Notes: generated by a model not told the origin, from the letters alone. A stretch of 64,000 nucleotides of DNA from Cristatella mucedo (GCA_009760855.2 WPIO01000060.1:728501-792500), one strand, 5' to 3'; positions 10,491-22,400 are shown, numbered from the stretch's first letter. Translations and numbers: made by a program.

Positions 10491-12340
10491 ATTACTTATG
10501 CATGGCCGCAGCAGATCAATGCAACGTAGAAGCAGGACAGTAGGAATAGGATCCAAAGGATTAGTAGCGTTAGACCATGTTCAAAGCAAAGAACCCATAG
10601 CTCTGATTGTGCAAATTCAAGTGCCCCTCTTTACCCTTAGATCTATCACGTGCCTGGCTGCATGGCACGCGTTGTGCCGGCTACCTGAACAAGCAAGAGT
10701 TATCGAACATAGCAGTTGCGGACGAAGGGAACGCAGCCTCCGTCGTCGTTGACGCGGCTATCCCGTTTGAAAAGCGCGAGCATATCCGCGAGAAGCTGCT
10801 GATCGCAAGATTACTGACTGCGCATACATCATCGTGCACGAATTTCTGGGGCGAACAACAGCAGCCGCTTCGCTGCCGCCAAAGCAGTAGCCTGTGGCGG
10901 CCAGTGGCACTCTCGGGCGACGGCGGTAGCTATCGAGCTATCGCTCGACGCTCGGCGCTCTTTTTGCTCTGCATACCAAACCCGCAGGCTCTTCTGCCCG
11001 CTTTGCTGTTCAGCGATGCGATCGTGAGCTGCAACGTATCGCCGTGGGAGAGGCGCACGCTCATCGGGTGACGTCGCTTGGCAATTTACAGCCGTCACAT
11101 CTTGCCGTCGCTCGGCAATTTACCACCAAACTCAAGGGAGGGAGGCGGGCCGAAAGACATCCTCTCCAACGAGGTGTCCGAATGCGGACTGCAGTTTTCG
11201 GTGGTCCTGATGTTGCGATAGTCTGACAAAAAAGCCGACCGGCCTGCCGGCCCCGCATGTTCCAGACGCGAGTGAGGGTCAACGTCAGCTGTCTCGCTTT
11301 AACAGAGCAGGTGTCGTCGCCACTTCGTCACTCTCTTCTTGGTCCGCCCGAAAAAGAAAAATCCCCGGCGGCTGTTTGCTCGCTGCCGACCAGGTGACCG
11401 ACTTGCAACGGCTAGTAGCCATTAACCGTCGCTGTTCATCAGCCTACGGGCCTGCAGATCTCAAAAAGATAATTTTATTAGCTGCTCCTTAATTATAGGG
11501 TCGATTCCTCCAAAAGTCCACTTGGGAACCTCTGAAGAGGGACCGCGTGAAATGTCTTTTGCACATGCTTCTAAACTTAAGGGTAAACGCCGAGAAAAAA
11601 AAACAGAAAAATTGTGTCAAGCGATCGAATATTTGCTTAAGGTAGATTAAAAAACAAACGTGATAGAAAAGGAATGGGAATTTTTAATGATTGCCACACA
11701 ATAAAAAATAGGATTATGCAAACCATGTCTAAATCGGAAGTAAACAGGAGGTAGCGTATTCACAAAAACAACTTACCGAGCTTAGTATCACTTGCGACTG
11801 TTGAACCCAACTTGTTGAACCTTGATAGAACGAATTACGCGTGTGAAATCGCTTAGATGCTTGCTTTTGAATTTTAAATTTAAAGTTTAGCTTTGTACTT
11901 TGTAGAAGTCAAAGCTTTGCCAATGCTCCGCTGATCAACGTGAAATTTGAAATCTTCCTTTATTTCCGCTTTTAAATAATGACTGGAGTTTATTTCTTAT
12001 ATACGTTGAATAAATATTTCTAGACGTCATCAAGTGCCCTGAACTTTTATTTTCTGCAATCATGAAATAGCATACTAATCCTAGTCCAAAGAAAATTAAA
12101 AAAAAAGCTACTGCAGTGATTTTAATTATCCTGTCTCCTTCGTTCTATCGACTACCGTGAAGGGCTAATAATTCAGGTATCGCAGGTGATGACTTTTTGA
12201 AGTTAATAAGCTTCCCTAAGAAGATAACTTCAGGTGGGAGTAATCATCTTCAATCCGCGTCCAATATTAAGGATTACTTACAAAGGTGGGGCCTAAGGAT
12301 ATTACCATGTCCGCGGTTCTTTCTAGACTAGACTTTGTTA
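10490..12340. other. No recognised gene; weak retroelement remnant
   Basis: Within 10607-10800 (+) a frame reads 'NAASVVVDAAIPFEKREHIR', weakly like the V-D-x-x-x-P-F block of the fragments at 0.6-1.4 and 52.5 kb. The rest (10800-12340) shows only short frames and A/T-rich sequence from 11460 on. Confidence 0.35.
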
Positions 12341-12344
12341 TTTC

Positions 12345-12540
12345 CGTTATTACATGGCTACAGAACAAAAATTAAGCCACTACAGCGGCTTACAACTACT
12401 GCTATAAGGTTAGTTACCAAATGCCAGAAGTCCCGGCGTGCGTCTCTTTTGGGGATCAAGTTAAAATGTCTCCCGGCTAATCAAAAATCACGGAGATACA
12501 TCTTACTCCCACTCACAGCGACAGCAATAGCCTAGTTCCT
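12345..12540 (+). pseudogene. LINE-B coding remnant
   Basis: The plus frame 'IKPLQRLTTTAIRLVTKCQK' aligns in order with the 'RPLQLTMNMAARLVFKSQR' segment of the LINE-B copy at 30340. Highly diverged. Confidence 0.5.
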
Positions 12541-12767
12541 TCATATTTAGGAATTACAGGCTGAACTGGATTAGGTCATAACAATCAGAGATATCAGTTT
12601 TTAGATTAAAATGGCTGTCGTTCATCAGGAGATCTCTAAAAGTAGTACGGTGCCTCGGGGTTCGGTCTTAGCCCACCTTATTTCCACTGCCTTCTCCCTC
12701 TCGCCTGTGTAACTGCCAATTACCGTCTTGGCTTTGATTTGTACACTTACGACGCCCAGCTCAAACA

Positions 12768-13030
12768 TAGCGTAATATATCTCCACCCGTAATTCCACAA
12801 ATCTCAAGTACTGCATCGGTATTGCACAAGGTTTTATTTAATGCACTTAAAGCTTAAGCGGCTTTCAGTGCATATTTGTTTGCCAAAAGACTGCATCTCA
12901 CGCAGCAAAGAGAAAGTGGGAAGCATAGCAGAGTCAGGAGAGCAGTTGATGTAGTGAGTAGCATGGAAGTAGCAGCTCAGGACCGCTGAAAAGGATAAGC
13001 CATAGTCGGCAGTAGGAGAGTACTCTCTCT
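12768..13030 (-). pseudogene. LINE-B 3' end
   Basis: Minus-strand LINE-B terminal block: the 3' UTR at 12768-12840, then the 'AGCGGCTTTCAGTGCATATT' coding end and upstream sequence to 13030. A degenerate S1 tail follows at 13035-13080. Confidence 0.75.
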
Positions 13031-13097
13031 ATATATATAATTCATTTGTATAGCACCCCAAGCGAACTTACGGAACTGCAATTCACTTAAGCAAACT

Positions 13098-13180
13098 GCA
13101 CTTACGTTCGCCCGCTTGTGCCCACGTGTCAACATGAGACTCCACTAGTGCTGCTGCAGCCGGAGACAGAGTAACGTAAC
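13098..13180 (+). mobile_element. LTR-end-like arm, plus orientation
   Basis: About 83 bases running to '...GAGTAACGTAACA' directly against a tRNA-like sequence. It is the inverted partner of 13252-13337 and resembles 13338-13394, which abuts a primer-binding site. I therefore read it as the 3' end of a long terminal repeat. Confidence 0.55.
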
Positions 13181-13249
13181 AACAGAGTTCGCAGTGGAAG
13201 CGTTCTGGGCCCAAAACCCAGAGGTCGATGGATCGACCATTCTCTGCTA
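13181..13249 (+). pseudogene. Initiator tRNA-Met-like sequence (altered anticodon)
   Basis: Sixty-nine bases align end to end with eukaryotic initiator tRNA-Met. The 5' end is like AGCAGAG, and the anticodon stem CTGGG/CCCAG and the variable/T arm 'AGAGGTCGATGGATCGA' are intact. The 3' end is CTCTGCTA. The anticodon loop reads CCCAAAA instead of CCCATAA, so CAT has become CAA, and two bases are missing after GATCGA. It is not a functional initiator tRNA gene. Its junctions with inverted LTR ends suggest it came from a reverse-transcription primer. Confidence 0.75.
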
Positions 13250-13251
13250 AC

Positions 13252-13337
13252 ACTGTTATGTTACTGTGTCTCCGGCTGCAGCAGCGTTAGCTGAGTCTCA
13301 CGGTGACACGAAGACACAAGCGGGCGAACGTAAGTGC
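13252..13337 (-). mobile_element. LTR-end-like arm, minus orientation
   Basis: An imperfect reverse complement of 13098-13180. Shared blocks include the CTTACGTTCGCCCGCTTGTG end and 'CTGCTGCAGCCGGAGACA'. Together the arms flank the tRNA-like core. Confidence 0.7.
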
Positions 13338-13394
13338 TGGTGAGAGAGACTCCTCCACTAACGCTCCTACAGCCGGGGACACAGTAACATAACA
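13338..13394 (+). mobile_element. Third LTR-end-like copy
   Basis: A plus-orientation copy of the same terminal sequence ('CAGCCGGGGACACAGTAACA' then TAACA), lying immediately beyond the inverted pair and followed by a primer-binding site. Confidence 0.6.
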
Positions 13395-13395
13395 G

Positions 13396-13413
13396 TGGTA
13401 GCAGAGAATGGTT
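13396..13413 (+). other. Primer-binding site for initiator tRNA-Met
   Basis: TGGTAGCAGAGAATGGTT is complementary to the initiator tRNA-Met 3' end including CCA. The single difference from the common eukaryotic form also appears in the adjacent tRNA copy. Its place one base after an LTR-like end is where Ty1/copia, Ty3 and related LTR retrotransposons put their primer site. Confidence 0.7.
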
Positions 13414-13895
13414 CAACCACTCGCCGCAGGCGGGGCATATACTAGCGGCCGGGAAGCAGCAGGCTCACACAACACCGGCTAGCTGTGGAGGCAATCTTAT
13501 TCGCGAAACTTTCAAAAATTGAGGCAGCTGCCAAAGGCGACACCTAAATTCCGAGCCGCACACGGTGACGGTCGCACAACAGCAGCGCCTACGAGACGAG
13601 CAAAGTCTTCTAGAGCAGCAGCCACACGCTTTGGGACGTCTTACGAACTGCAGTTCCGTTCTTTAAGTTTATGGAAACTGGCTGACATATATTATCGCAT
13701 GTTTCGCTTTTTTCCCTTCGACCCCGCTCAGCATTACTCTGCGTCCACCTCCGGTAGCTTTGTAGCGGCCAGAATCGAAGACAGTCACTCCTGTGCCAAG
13801 CAGACGGATTACCTGGATTGAAGAGAGAGAACTCCTGCTCCTTATGCTGATACCCAGGCGCTAGGAGCTTACCATCTAGCTAGTATCACTTCTCA

Positions 13896-13947
<52 letters not shown>

Positions 13948-14440
13948 CTTCAGCTTTTACTAAGTGAGGCTTTTGGGTTTTTTCGGCTCTATTAACTCAA
14001 CACGAGATTCACATTAAAGGTCAAATAAAGGTTGGCTGATTCAATATTCATACGCTAATGTACAAAGCATCTCTAGCTACTATGCGTAATCATAGAAATT
14101 ACGCGAGTCGCACCCATTTCGTTCCAACTTTCACTAAAAAATAGCCTGCATTAATGTTTAAAGTATAAGATGATTATGAGATACAATGCTCTTTTGCATA
14201 AAACCTCAATCAACTTGGCAATACGCTTGCTATGGTTTTATTCGTCGATGAAAGGTTAAAATATTCATCTGTTTAATAATCTACATTTAAAAAAGCACTG
14301 TTTAAACTGTTTTTGAAGGAAATAGCCTGTTTCTATTACTAAATAACTTCAGCCTGGTATCTAAAATTAGGCAGACCACGAGGGAACTTAATCTCGACAA
14401 GGTATAACTGCTTTATTAATAAAATGACAACAATCCAATA
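13414..14440. other. No recognised gene; short (GA)n at 13903-13943
   Basis: If the LTR reading is right, this would be the internal region, but I see no gag, protease or integrase motif. A plus frame at 13519-13821 (100 codons) has no recognisable domain. The remainder is AT-rich. Confidence 0.45.
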
Positions 14441-14444
14441 TTAT

Positions 14445-14580
14445 TAGTATAATTCGTCTGTAGAGCGCCCTAAGAAGTGTTGGTCTCTACCCGTGCGCTT
14501 TACGTACCGCAGGGCTTGAGCCCTTGACCTTGGTCGGTAAAGGCAAGCACTTTATCCCTTGGTAAAAGCAGGGCACGTAT
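14445..14580 (-). mobile_element. SINE S1, degenerate
   Basis: Minus-strand S1 order is preserved: the 'AGAGCGCCCTAAGA' tail, 'GGGCTTGAGCCC' in the B-box position, and 'TTGGTCGGTAAAGGCAAGCA' toward the head. Confidence 0.55.
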
Positions 14581-14965
14581 TTCACCAAATCATTGTCATA
14601 GCAACGCAAAATACCTAAATTTCTAATAGGTACTTCACATAGGCTGGAAAGAAAGCATATGAAGGGATTCATGTGCTGGTCGTAATAGCATACTAATTTG
14701 CAGCAGCAAGCGTAAGCAGAACCAGTTTACATGGGCGAAGAATAGCAAGCGACGATAAACAGGGTGCTAAAGATCGCTTAAAATGTCACCAGTTTTTGAT
14801 GACTGGTAACCAATGTAAATCCATTTTATCGAGGGTGCTCGGATAATGACGCCAGGGCGCCACGGCTAGTCCGAGATATGGTGGGCCTGTTTGCAATAAA
14901 GACGGATTGATAACTCAACGCAACAGATTGGCATCGTGATTGAATGCCAAAAATTAGTACAAAGA

Positions 14966-15143
<178 letters not shown>

Positions 15144-15149
15144 GCCAAG

Positions 15150-17690
15150 CCCAGACGGAAGTGGGAGAGAAGAAAATAAGCTATCGACTGTCATGTCATG
15201 TCAGCCGGAGACGCCCAAGCTAAGGGAGGTCGAGCTGAGGCTGAGACTGACGATTGCTTGCATCAGCTCAGCCTGCTAGTTGCCTGGTGCATCCAGTTTC
15301 AGGCTGACAGAACTGGAATGCCAGTGGCAGCTTTGGATGTACGTTGATACGTACGTTGAGCAGCCGACTGCCACCACAAGTGTCTCACTCAATATTGAAG
15401 ACCAAAAATTCAGCTTTTGGGTCTCCTTTTCCTGAAAAGCTTTTCAGGAAAAGCTCCTATTCGAAGAGCGAACGCGTAAACAATGTCTAGCTAGGCTACA
15501 AGGCTTGCTTCACTCAAACTCGTTCATAGCGACCTAATTTTCTGAGAAATGTCTGCCCACTTGCGCGCTTCAGCTTTCTCAGGACAGCGGTTGGCTGGAT
15601 CGTGCTTTCGCTTTCAAACTCCGGGTCGCAAATCGCTCAGGACTATCAATCACGGACTGCGGAGGAACGTCTATCCTTTGAACTTCTTTTCCCTTTGCCT
15701 TGCTCAAGATTAATTCCACTTAACTACCGCACGCGCTACGACAGCCACTAATGACGGAGATTCGCTTTCAATTTTTGGATTCAGCTCTTGGAAGAAGTGG
15801 GCGATAGGAAAAAGTCACAATTCTTGCTTCCCAAAAAACCAGCCGCTCAGCGTTTTCGCCCATGAAAATTGAATTCGCCAAATCGCAGACGCTGTCTCGA
15901 TGCGCGCACGCTTGCAAACGTTAATTGAGTAATGCAGAAATGAAGCGCACCCATACCTTAACAATAAGTCAAGTCCATTAGTTTGGCGTAGAGCAGGCCA
16001 TTCGACTGCCTGACTACATGTGTACAGTGCCATACAGTTCGCCGGTTCAAAACTTGAAACACGGCCTACTCGCTCGAAGCCCAATGCACAACTGACTTAC
16101 TTTCACTTGAATTAGGCTTGTAATGCCGTCTATACATAAATATTGACTACACGCTTCACGACCGCTATAATTAGTGACTATAATTAGTGACTTGCAATAG
16201 ACGTGTAATTTACGTCTACAAGCGAATCAGCGAAGCTATAGTCCGCAGGCTGCTGCCCGTCTTGTTCGAAGCCTACAGCTAAATGCCGGGTCTACGTAAA
16301 GCGATGCTGCAAAACTGATGCATTATTTTACGCATTGCAACCAATTTGCGCCGCCTCTGCACGATAGTAAGGGTGGATTCGCTTAACCAATGGCGATTCG
16401 AGCAAATACAAACCGTGGCGGAGCGAGGGGGGTGGCAGGCGGGAATTTGACGCCCCCTGCCCCAAAGCGCGGCAGCGACCTGGGCCCACGGCCACTATCT
16501 TTAGGCAAACCGGCGGTCGTCGACGACGAAATTACGTCTGAGTTCGTTCGATAAGCAAGCAACCACCGGTTTCGTATCGGAGACACTGTGATTTTGCGCT
16601 ATGATTTTTCATTTATTTGCGGGTCTAGCTTCGCCTACATGAAACCTCGCCGGTCTTGATCCCTACCTAAAATGTTAGCAGATCTTTCTCTGCCCCAGAC
16701 GACGAAAAGTTCGACTCCGCCACTGTATACAAAGATAGAATATTGAGTTCAGGCCATTCTAAACGCGCCGTCTAAATCCCGCCACGGGCTCGGACGGTAG
16801 GCAAATAGCGCCTCCGGGGCGGCTTGCTAAGTTTTGTTGGCGTCTCAAACTGGAAAGAAATGGGCCCAGACTGGCACCAGACTGAAAAACAACGAGTCGC
16901 TCCAGGCCGAGGTCCTGGCTGCGAGCCGAGGTCAAGGCCGTGGTGCTGGCTGCGAGCCGAGCCGTTGCTCGGGTCCCAGCCGTAGCAGCTTCGAGCAGCT
17001 TCGAGCAGCTTCGAGACGTGCTCGGAAAGTCACGTGAATGGAAGACAGTCCCGCGGAAGCGAGAAATGTCGAGGACTGGACTCGGAGCTACTTCCAAGCC
17101 GTTGAGCTATCTCCCGGGTCGATTATGGCTGCGGTTTCAGTGGCGTCACGGCTCCGTCGAATAGTTAGCTCGATCGCAAAGCAGCGAGTAAATGCGATGT
17201 AAAGCAGCGAGTCAGCAAACGCGTGCCTCTCGTCGCTCTGGTTGCAGAGGTCACGGGTTCATCGCCACTGGACGATTTGACGCGACGCGACGCGACTTTT
17301 CGCATCTCACTCTAGATTTACGAAATCTCTCAGGGGGTGATAATCGCTAACCGCTCTGACTCGGGCATTTTTCCCTACGCATTAAATAATGATAACACCA
17401 ATAGTAATACAAGGCTTCCGTGTCGCCCTTGGAGAAATAAATCATTTTTGTGCACTCTTAAAATTTTTGGAAACAAGCATTTCAATTGGTTTTAGTTAAC
17501 TTGCACAGCGTCAGCACGCATAAGCACAAACAAGATCACTTTCCACACGAAGGGGACCAAATGCTGGGTGGAATAGGTGGTGCAGTTACCTTCACTGTAA
17601 ACGTCAAGTCAGGGGACGTCAGCGCGACGCCACTGAGTTTCAGGCTTTTCCGAGCGCGAGAGCTGAATGACTGTATTCAAGGACTTGAGG
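15150..17690. other. No recognised gene or long repeat
   Basis: Unique-looking sequence. It includes a short duplicated 'ATAATTAGTGACT' near 16168-16192, 'GCAGCTTCGA' iterations near 16987-17012, and the palindrome at 15426. Minus frames at 15815-16084 and 16759-17097 show no domain. Confidence 0.5.
15426..15453. repeat. Perfect 28-bp palindrome
   Basis: The half-site CTTTTCCTGAAAAG is followed directly by its exact reverse complement with no spacer. Confidence 0.95.
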
Positions 17691-17694
17691 TTAT

Positions 17695-18405
17695 TTAATA
17701 ATACTAATTATAATAATGCACTTGATAAAGCGCCTTCAGATAATTTAATCTCTTTCTAGGCGCTTTACATTTGCTGCAAAGGGAAACGCGATTGAATGAT
17801 GAGTAATATTCTGCTTGATAAATAACATGAATAACATGGTTAGGGTTGACATGCACAGGGTCACCATGCAAGTGTGGTTAGTGGCAGCATGCACAGTGTC
17901 AGCACGCATAAGCACATGAAGGACGAATCACAGGGACCCACTCAATGCTGTCATAAGTAGATGCGTTTTTAAGTTCTTTTTAAATGTGGTCAAGTCAGGA
18001 GATGTTCTGACGCAAGTCGGGAGTGAGTTCCAGGCTTTGGGAGCACACAAACTAAATGTACGGTCTCCAAAGGATTTGCGGTTTGTACGAGGTAGTGGTA
18101 AACTGTTGGATTCCGAAAAGCGGGTGGTGCGATGCTTGGCCTGGTGGGTGAGTAGATCTAAGAGATAGGCTGGAGCCAAAGAATGAAGTGACCTAAAAGT
18201 GAGCGACAAAACCTTAAAATCGATCCGTTGCTTGATCGGTAGCCAGTGCAGGCCGGCGAGAAGTGATGTGATGTGGTAACTGCAACGCTCACCACTGACA
18301 AGCCTAGCTGCAGAGTTTAGCACCAGCTGTAAGCGCCCGATTGCACCCGCCGGTAGACCAGCGAGCAGCGAGTTACAGAAGTCAAGACGGGATGTCAAAA
18401 ATATC
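17695..18405 (-). pseudogene. LINE-A 3' end with C-terminal frame
   Basis: The tail (TAATAATAC...) lies at 17695-17720. The minus frame 17928-18398 (156 codons) reads 'TSRLDFCNSLLAGLPAGAIG' through 'TWNSLP'-type sequence to 'HLLMTALSGSL' and a stop. This is an uninterrupted C-terminal domain of the LINE-A protein, but 5' truncated. Confidence 0.85.
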
Positions 18406-18439
18406 TAGAGGCACTGCGAAAAGACGCATTAAAAATACC

Positions 18440-18610
18440 AGTCGATTTAGCAACCTCTTTTGCATAGCGACGGAAGAGCCTATACGGCTATCACCACCGC
18501 TTGTAGCGGCGATAAAGGATCGCCCGCTGCAAGATTCCTACCCAAGACCTCGGGACCAAGGTCGAAAGAAGCCGCCGCCTTACCTAGCGTGCATTCACGG
18601 CTCACCGCCA
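18440..18610 (-). mobile_element. SINE S2
   Basis: Minus-strand S2: 'CCTCTTTTGCATAGCGACGG' at the tail side, a central hairpin 'CACCGC...GCGGCG', then the tRNA-like head through 'CCTTACCTAGCGTGC'. Confidence 0.7.
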
Positions 18611-19319
18611 ACTCACACTCGCGGATTGTCCGCTAAGTAGACTGAAAAGAAATCGAGCAGGCACGGGCTGCCCTTAGGATGCCCTCTACTTTAAAGACTC
18701 CTCGGATGACCGTCACAGGTTGACATCGTGACTCTGAAATTTCTAATTGAGATAGAACCTAAGCAATTGCAGCGAGCGCCAGTGACACCCAGGCGAGATG
18801 ATGGCGAAACTGTGGCACACTATTATTCACATAGCAGCCAGAATAGGATCACCCTAAAGATTTGTATCACTGTGCTCAATCGCAATCTCTAAGAACCAGA
18901 TGCATCTTATGCAACAATTGGACATTAACTGCACTCTAAGCTTCGTGACCAGCGGTGAGGGGCACTGAGAGCTGCGAAGCAAAGAGTTTTCGCTAGCGCT
19001 GGGGCTCGATACTTTGTCCCTCTGGTTGGCTGCGTAATAGACGGATCTACGCTATTGACGCGGACTTGCTGTATTGCCGGCGTTTAATGCCTCCCGTTCA
19101 TCGGTGCTGCAGCAATTACCTGCAGGCCGAGCTGCGAGGCCCTACCGGCCCTACCGGCGTTTGTCACGCGTATGCAACGACGGCGCGCCGCCATGAAGCC
19201 TGTTTTGAAAAGAACCACCCGACGTCCGTTTGGGTAGACAGAAATTGAATTCTTGTAGGCGCACTGCGCGACAGGCTTATTTAACACCGTCTAAAAAGAA
19301 AATTCATAGACCTCTATTT

Positions 19320-19355
<36 letters not shown>

Positions 19356-19529
19356 GATCGATCCCAATAACGCTCGCTGACGGTACGCCGCCTGTCTACA
19401 ATGAAACCGCCGCGGAGAAAGCGCAGCCCGCAAACCTCTCCCAACATATACAAAAAAATACCTCTTTAGCAATGATAAAACTAGGATCGCCGCTCCCAAG
19501 AAAAAGGATAGTCTTTTTTAATATTAATA
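18610..19529. other. No recognised gene; short (GA)n at 19319-19358
   Basis: No motif seen apart from the GA tract. Confidence 0.45.
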
Positions 19530-19866
19530 ACAATACATTTTTATAGCGCTCTCAGGGAACTCAATCTCTTTCTAGGCACTTTACAGTCGCTGCAAAGGAA
19601 GCATGATCAAATGGTCTGTGGTAGCTTACTCAATGACAGCAAGCATAATAGAGCTGGAGGTAATAAGCACAGAGTCAGCATACAAATATGGTTAGTTGCA
19701 GCATGCACAGTGTTAGCATGCACAATAACACAAAGACGATTCACATAGATCCACTGAACGCTGTGATGTATAGATGCGATGTAAGTTTCTTTTTAAATGT
19801 GACCAAGTCAGGGGATGTCACGACGCCTGTTGAATGTGAGCTTCAAGCTTGGGGAACATACGAACT
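19530..19866 (-). pseudogene. LINE-A 3' end, short copy
   Basis: Minus-strand tail (AATATTAATAAC) and the conserved 3' UTR block. It is truncated at 19866, where the next LINE-A tail begins. Confidence 0.75.
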
Positions 19867-19867
19867 T

Positions 19868-20958
19868 CATAATAATAATAATAATAATATTGCACTCGAT
19901 AAAGCGCCCTCAGAGAACTTAATCTCTTTCTAGGCGCTTTACATTTGCTGCAAAGTGATACGCAACAGAATAGTAAGTAAAATCATGCTTGAAAAACAAA
20001 CAAAATGAATAACATGGTTAGGGGTTACATGCACTGGGTCAGCATGCAAATGTGGTTAGTGGCAGCATGAACAGTGTCAGCACGCATAAGCACATCGAGG
20101 ACGAATCACAAGGACCCACTAAATGCTGTCCTAAATAGGTATGTTTTTAAGTTTCTTTTAAATGTGGTCAGGTCAGGGGATGTTCTGATGCAGGTCGGGA
20201 GGGAGTTCCAGGCTGTGGGAGCATACGAGCTAAATGCACGGTCTCCAAAGGATTTAAGGTTTGTACGAGGTATTTCTAGACTGTTGGATTCCGAAAAGCG
20301 AGTGGTACGATGCTTTGCCTGATGGGGTAGTATCTCTGAAAGATAGGCTGGAGCCATAGAATGAAGAGACCTAAAAGTGAGCGACAAAACCTTGAAGTCA
20401 ATCCGTTGCTTGACTGGTAACCAGTGCAGGTCGGCGAGAAGTGGAGTAATGTGGCAACTGCGACGCTCACGACAGACAAGCCTAGCTGCAGAGTTTTGCA
20501 CCAGCTGCAATCGCCTGATCGCACATGCTGGTAGGCCAGTAAGCAGTGAGTTGCAGAAGTCGAGACGAGATGTCACGAATGCATGGACCAACTTGGACGT
20601 GGTATCCTTATCTAAACAAGCCCTAATTTTAGCAATGTTATGAAGCTGAAAATAGGCTGATTTGACTGTGGAGCTGATATGGTCGTCTAACGAGAGGTCG
20701 CTTTGGAATATGACACCTAGATTTCGAGCTGATGCAACTGGAGATATGCTGGCAGAGCCAATTTTGAAAGTCAGCCTTTCCAATTTCTGAATAACACTAG
20801 GTTTGCCCATAACTAGTAAGTTAGTTTTATCATCGTTTAGTTTTAGAAAATTTGCTGCCATCCATGATCGGATGCATTGTCTCCAAAGGAGGTATAGGCT
20901 AACGATTTTTTTATTCGGATTCTGACAAAAAAAGGGTGGTACGATGCTTGGCCTGGAG
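19868..20958 (-). pseudogene. LINE-A copy, longest C-terminal frame in the window
   Basis: The (ATT)n tail is at 19868-19890. The minus frame 20106-20963 (285 codons) reads 'WMAANFLKLNDDKTNLLVMG', 'DDHISSTVKSAYFQLHNIAK', 'SRLDFCNSLLTGLPACAIRR' and 'HITPLLADLHWLPVKQRIDF' to a stop after 'FSGSL'. The catalytic A-D-D region is missing. The first 25 or so codons (20885-20963) derive from a second, frame-shifted LINE-A scrap joined to it. The best coding consensus for LINE-A comes from this copy. Confidence 0.85.
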
Positions 20959-20959
20959 A

Positions 20960-21617
20960 TCAACTGTCTCGTGTCGTTCGCGCGCGCTCAAGGCGCGCCT
21001 CGCTAGCAGTCTCGCTAGCCCTACCTGTAAAAAAGAGGTGCGAGCCGGACAACTACTTTTAAAGCTGCTCCTCTGCGTCGTGTAGAGCCGCTCTCTAAGC
21101 TGCCCCTTTCTGGAAACATTTTCGCCACCAGGAAGAGGCCGTTGGGCTTCCAGCGGAAGGCTAAAGAGGCGTTGCTGTCGGCACGCCGCTTCCGACGGAG
21201 GGGACGGGGCTAGAGAAACCTTTAGAAACGTCTAGACCTGAAGACCTGAAGCACCCGCTGCCTCTGAGCCAAATTGGACAGGGACCCGAAACGATTAGCC
21301 CGCTTGTAGCTTCTCCGGCTTGCTTCCATTAAGCAGGCTCTCAAGTTTAGGTAGGTTGATCCTTGAGACTTCTGTACGCCGAAAAGAGGGTCACCCCACG
21401 TTTCCCATCCTAGATGCGTGCCTAGGTCGAGCGACCGAGGTCAACTGACGCCGACCTTAGCCGAGAGATCCGCGGCGTCGAGCGTTGCACTTCGGTTGAC
21501 GACGACGAAGTGGAAAGGGCGCGGCTAAGAGGCGAAAGTGCGAAGCCGGCGCTCGTCGCTACTAGCGACGTGCAGTGCGAAAGGAAGCCGCGGGTTCTGT
21601 ACGCCGAGCTCAATTTT
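20960..21617. other. No recognised gene
   Basis: GC-moderate sequence without domain-bearing frames or recognisable repeats. Confidence 0.45.
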
Positions 21618-21790
21618 AACGCGCTGGTTTGGTCCGGCGCGTTAAGGTGCTAGTCTCTAAAAGACCTAGGTCGAAGTGCTTGCCTTGGACGACCGAGCTA
21701 GCGGGCTCAAGCCCCGCGCCACGCGTGAAGCGCCTGAATAGAGATTCAGTTCTCCTAGAGCGCTATGCAAATGAAGAGTATTATTTGAAG
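21618..21790 (+). mobile_element. SINE S1
   Basis: Head 'CTGGTTTGGTCCGGCGCGTT' with A-box-like TTAAGGTGC, B box in 'GGGCTCAAGCCCC', then 'GAAGCGCCTGAATAGAGATT', 'AGAGCGCTATGCAAATGA' and an ATTATTT end. Confidence 0.75.
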
Positions 21791-22135
21791 ATAGATACGG
21801 TCGGCTTTCGTCAGTTGCGCTAACGCACGCTGGAGCAATCGTCCATTCACCGGACCGGATTGGCGCCGCGCCCGGAGCCTGACCGATGGGCGGGGGGGGG
21901 CGGTATTAGGTGCTGGTGAGGGGCGGCAGCGGTGTTCCCCGAGGCTCGCGAGTATTAAATTCGCTCAACTGACCCGCACAGCTCACATCCGCGAGCGGGC
22001 TGCAACCTCACTCACCGAAGCCAGCGTTTGTCACGTCACGCCCGCCTAGATTACATTAATTTTCTTTATGTCTAGATTGCAGCCATTTCCTTTATTCTGG
22101 ACTTGCGGCCCGCGCCATTAGTCGCCTGCAACCAG
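21791..22135. other. No recognised feature
   Basis: GC-rich, with a G run near 21890. No gene seen. Confidence 0.4.
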
Positions 22136-22139
22136 CGAT

Positions 22140-22400
22140 AAACTCCTATGTTCTTTTGGTCTGCCGCGTCGTCGGCAGCTTAGCTGCCACATCGCACTGC
22201 TGCTGTATGACCTTCACTGGTTCCCTGTCAAGCTGCGGATCGACCACCAATTCTAGCTATCCGGCCTTCAGTGCGCAGTCGCCGAAAGTGTGGAAACCGA
22301 TTACTGCTTCGGTCACTGACAGCAATTACCGTGCGTCATTTAACTCTCATCTATAGACGCATTTGTTCAGCTCAGTTGATTCTTTGAAGTTCAGTGAAGT
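22140..22400 (+). pseudogene. LINE remnant, degenerate
   Basis: Contains phrases parallel to LINE-A ('CCACATCGCACTGCTGCTGT', then a 'GACCTTCACTGGTTCCC' block corresponding to D-L-H-W-L-P) in frameshifted form. Strongly diverged. Confidence 0.45.

Noticed and set aside
13181-13249. Functional initiator tRNA-Met gene
   Set aside because: The anticodon is CAA and the T-arm side lacks two bases; its junctions are with LTR-like arms.
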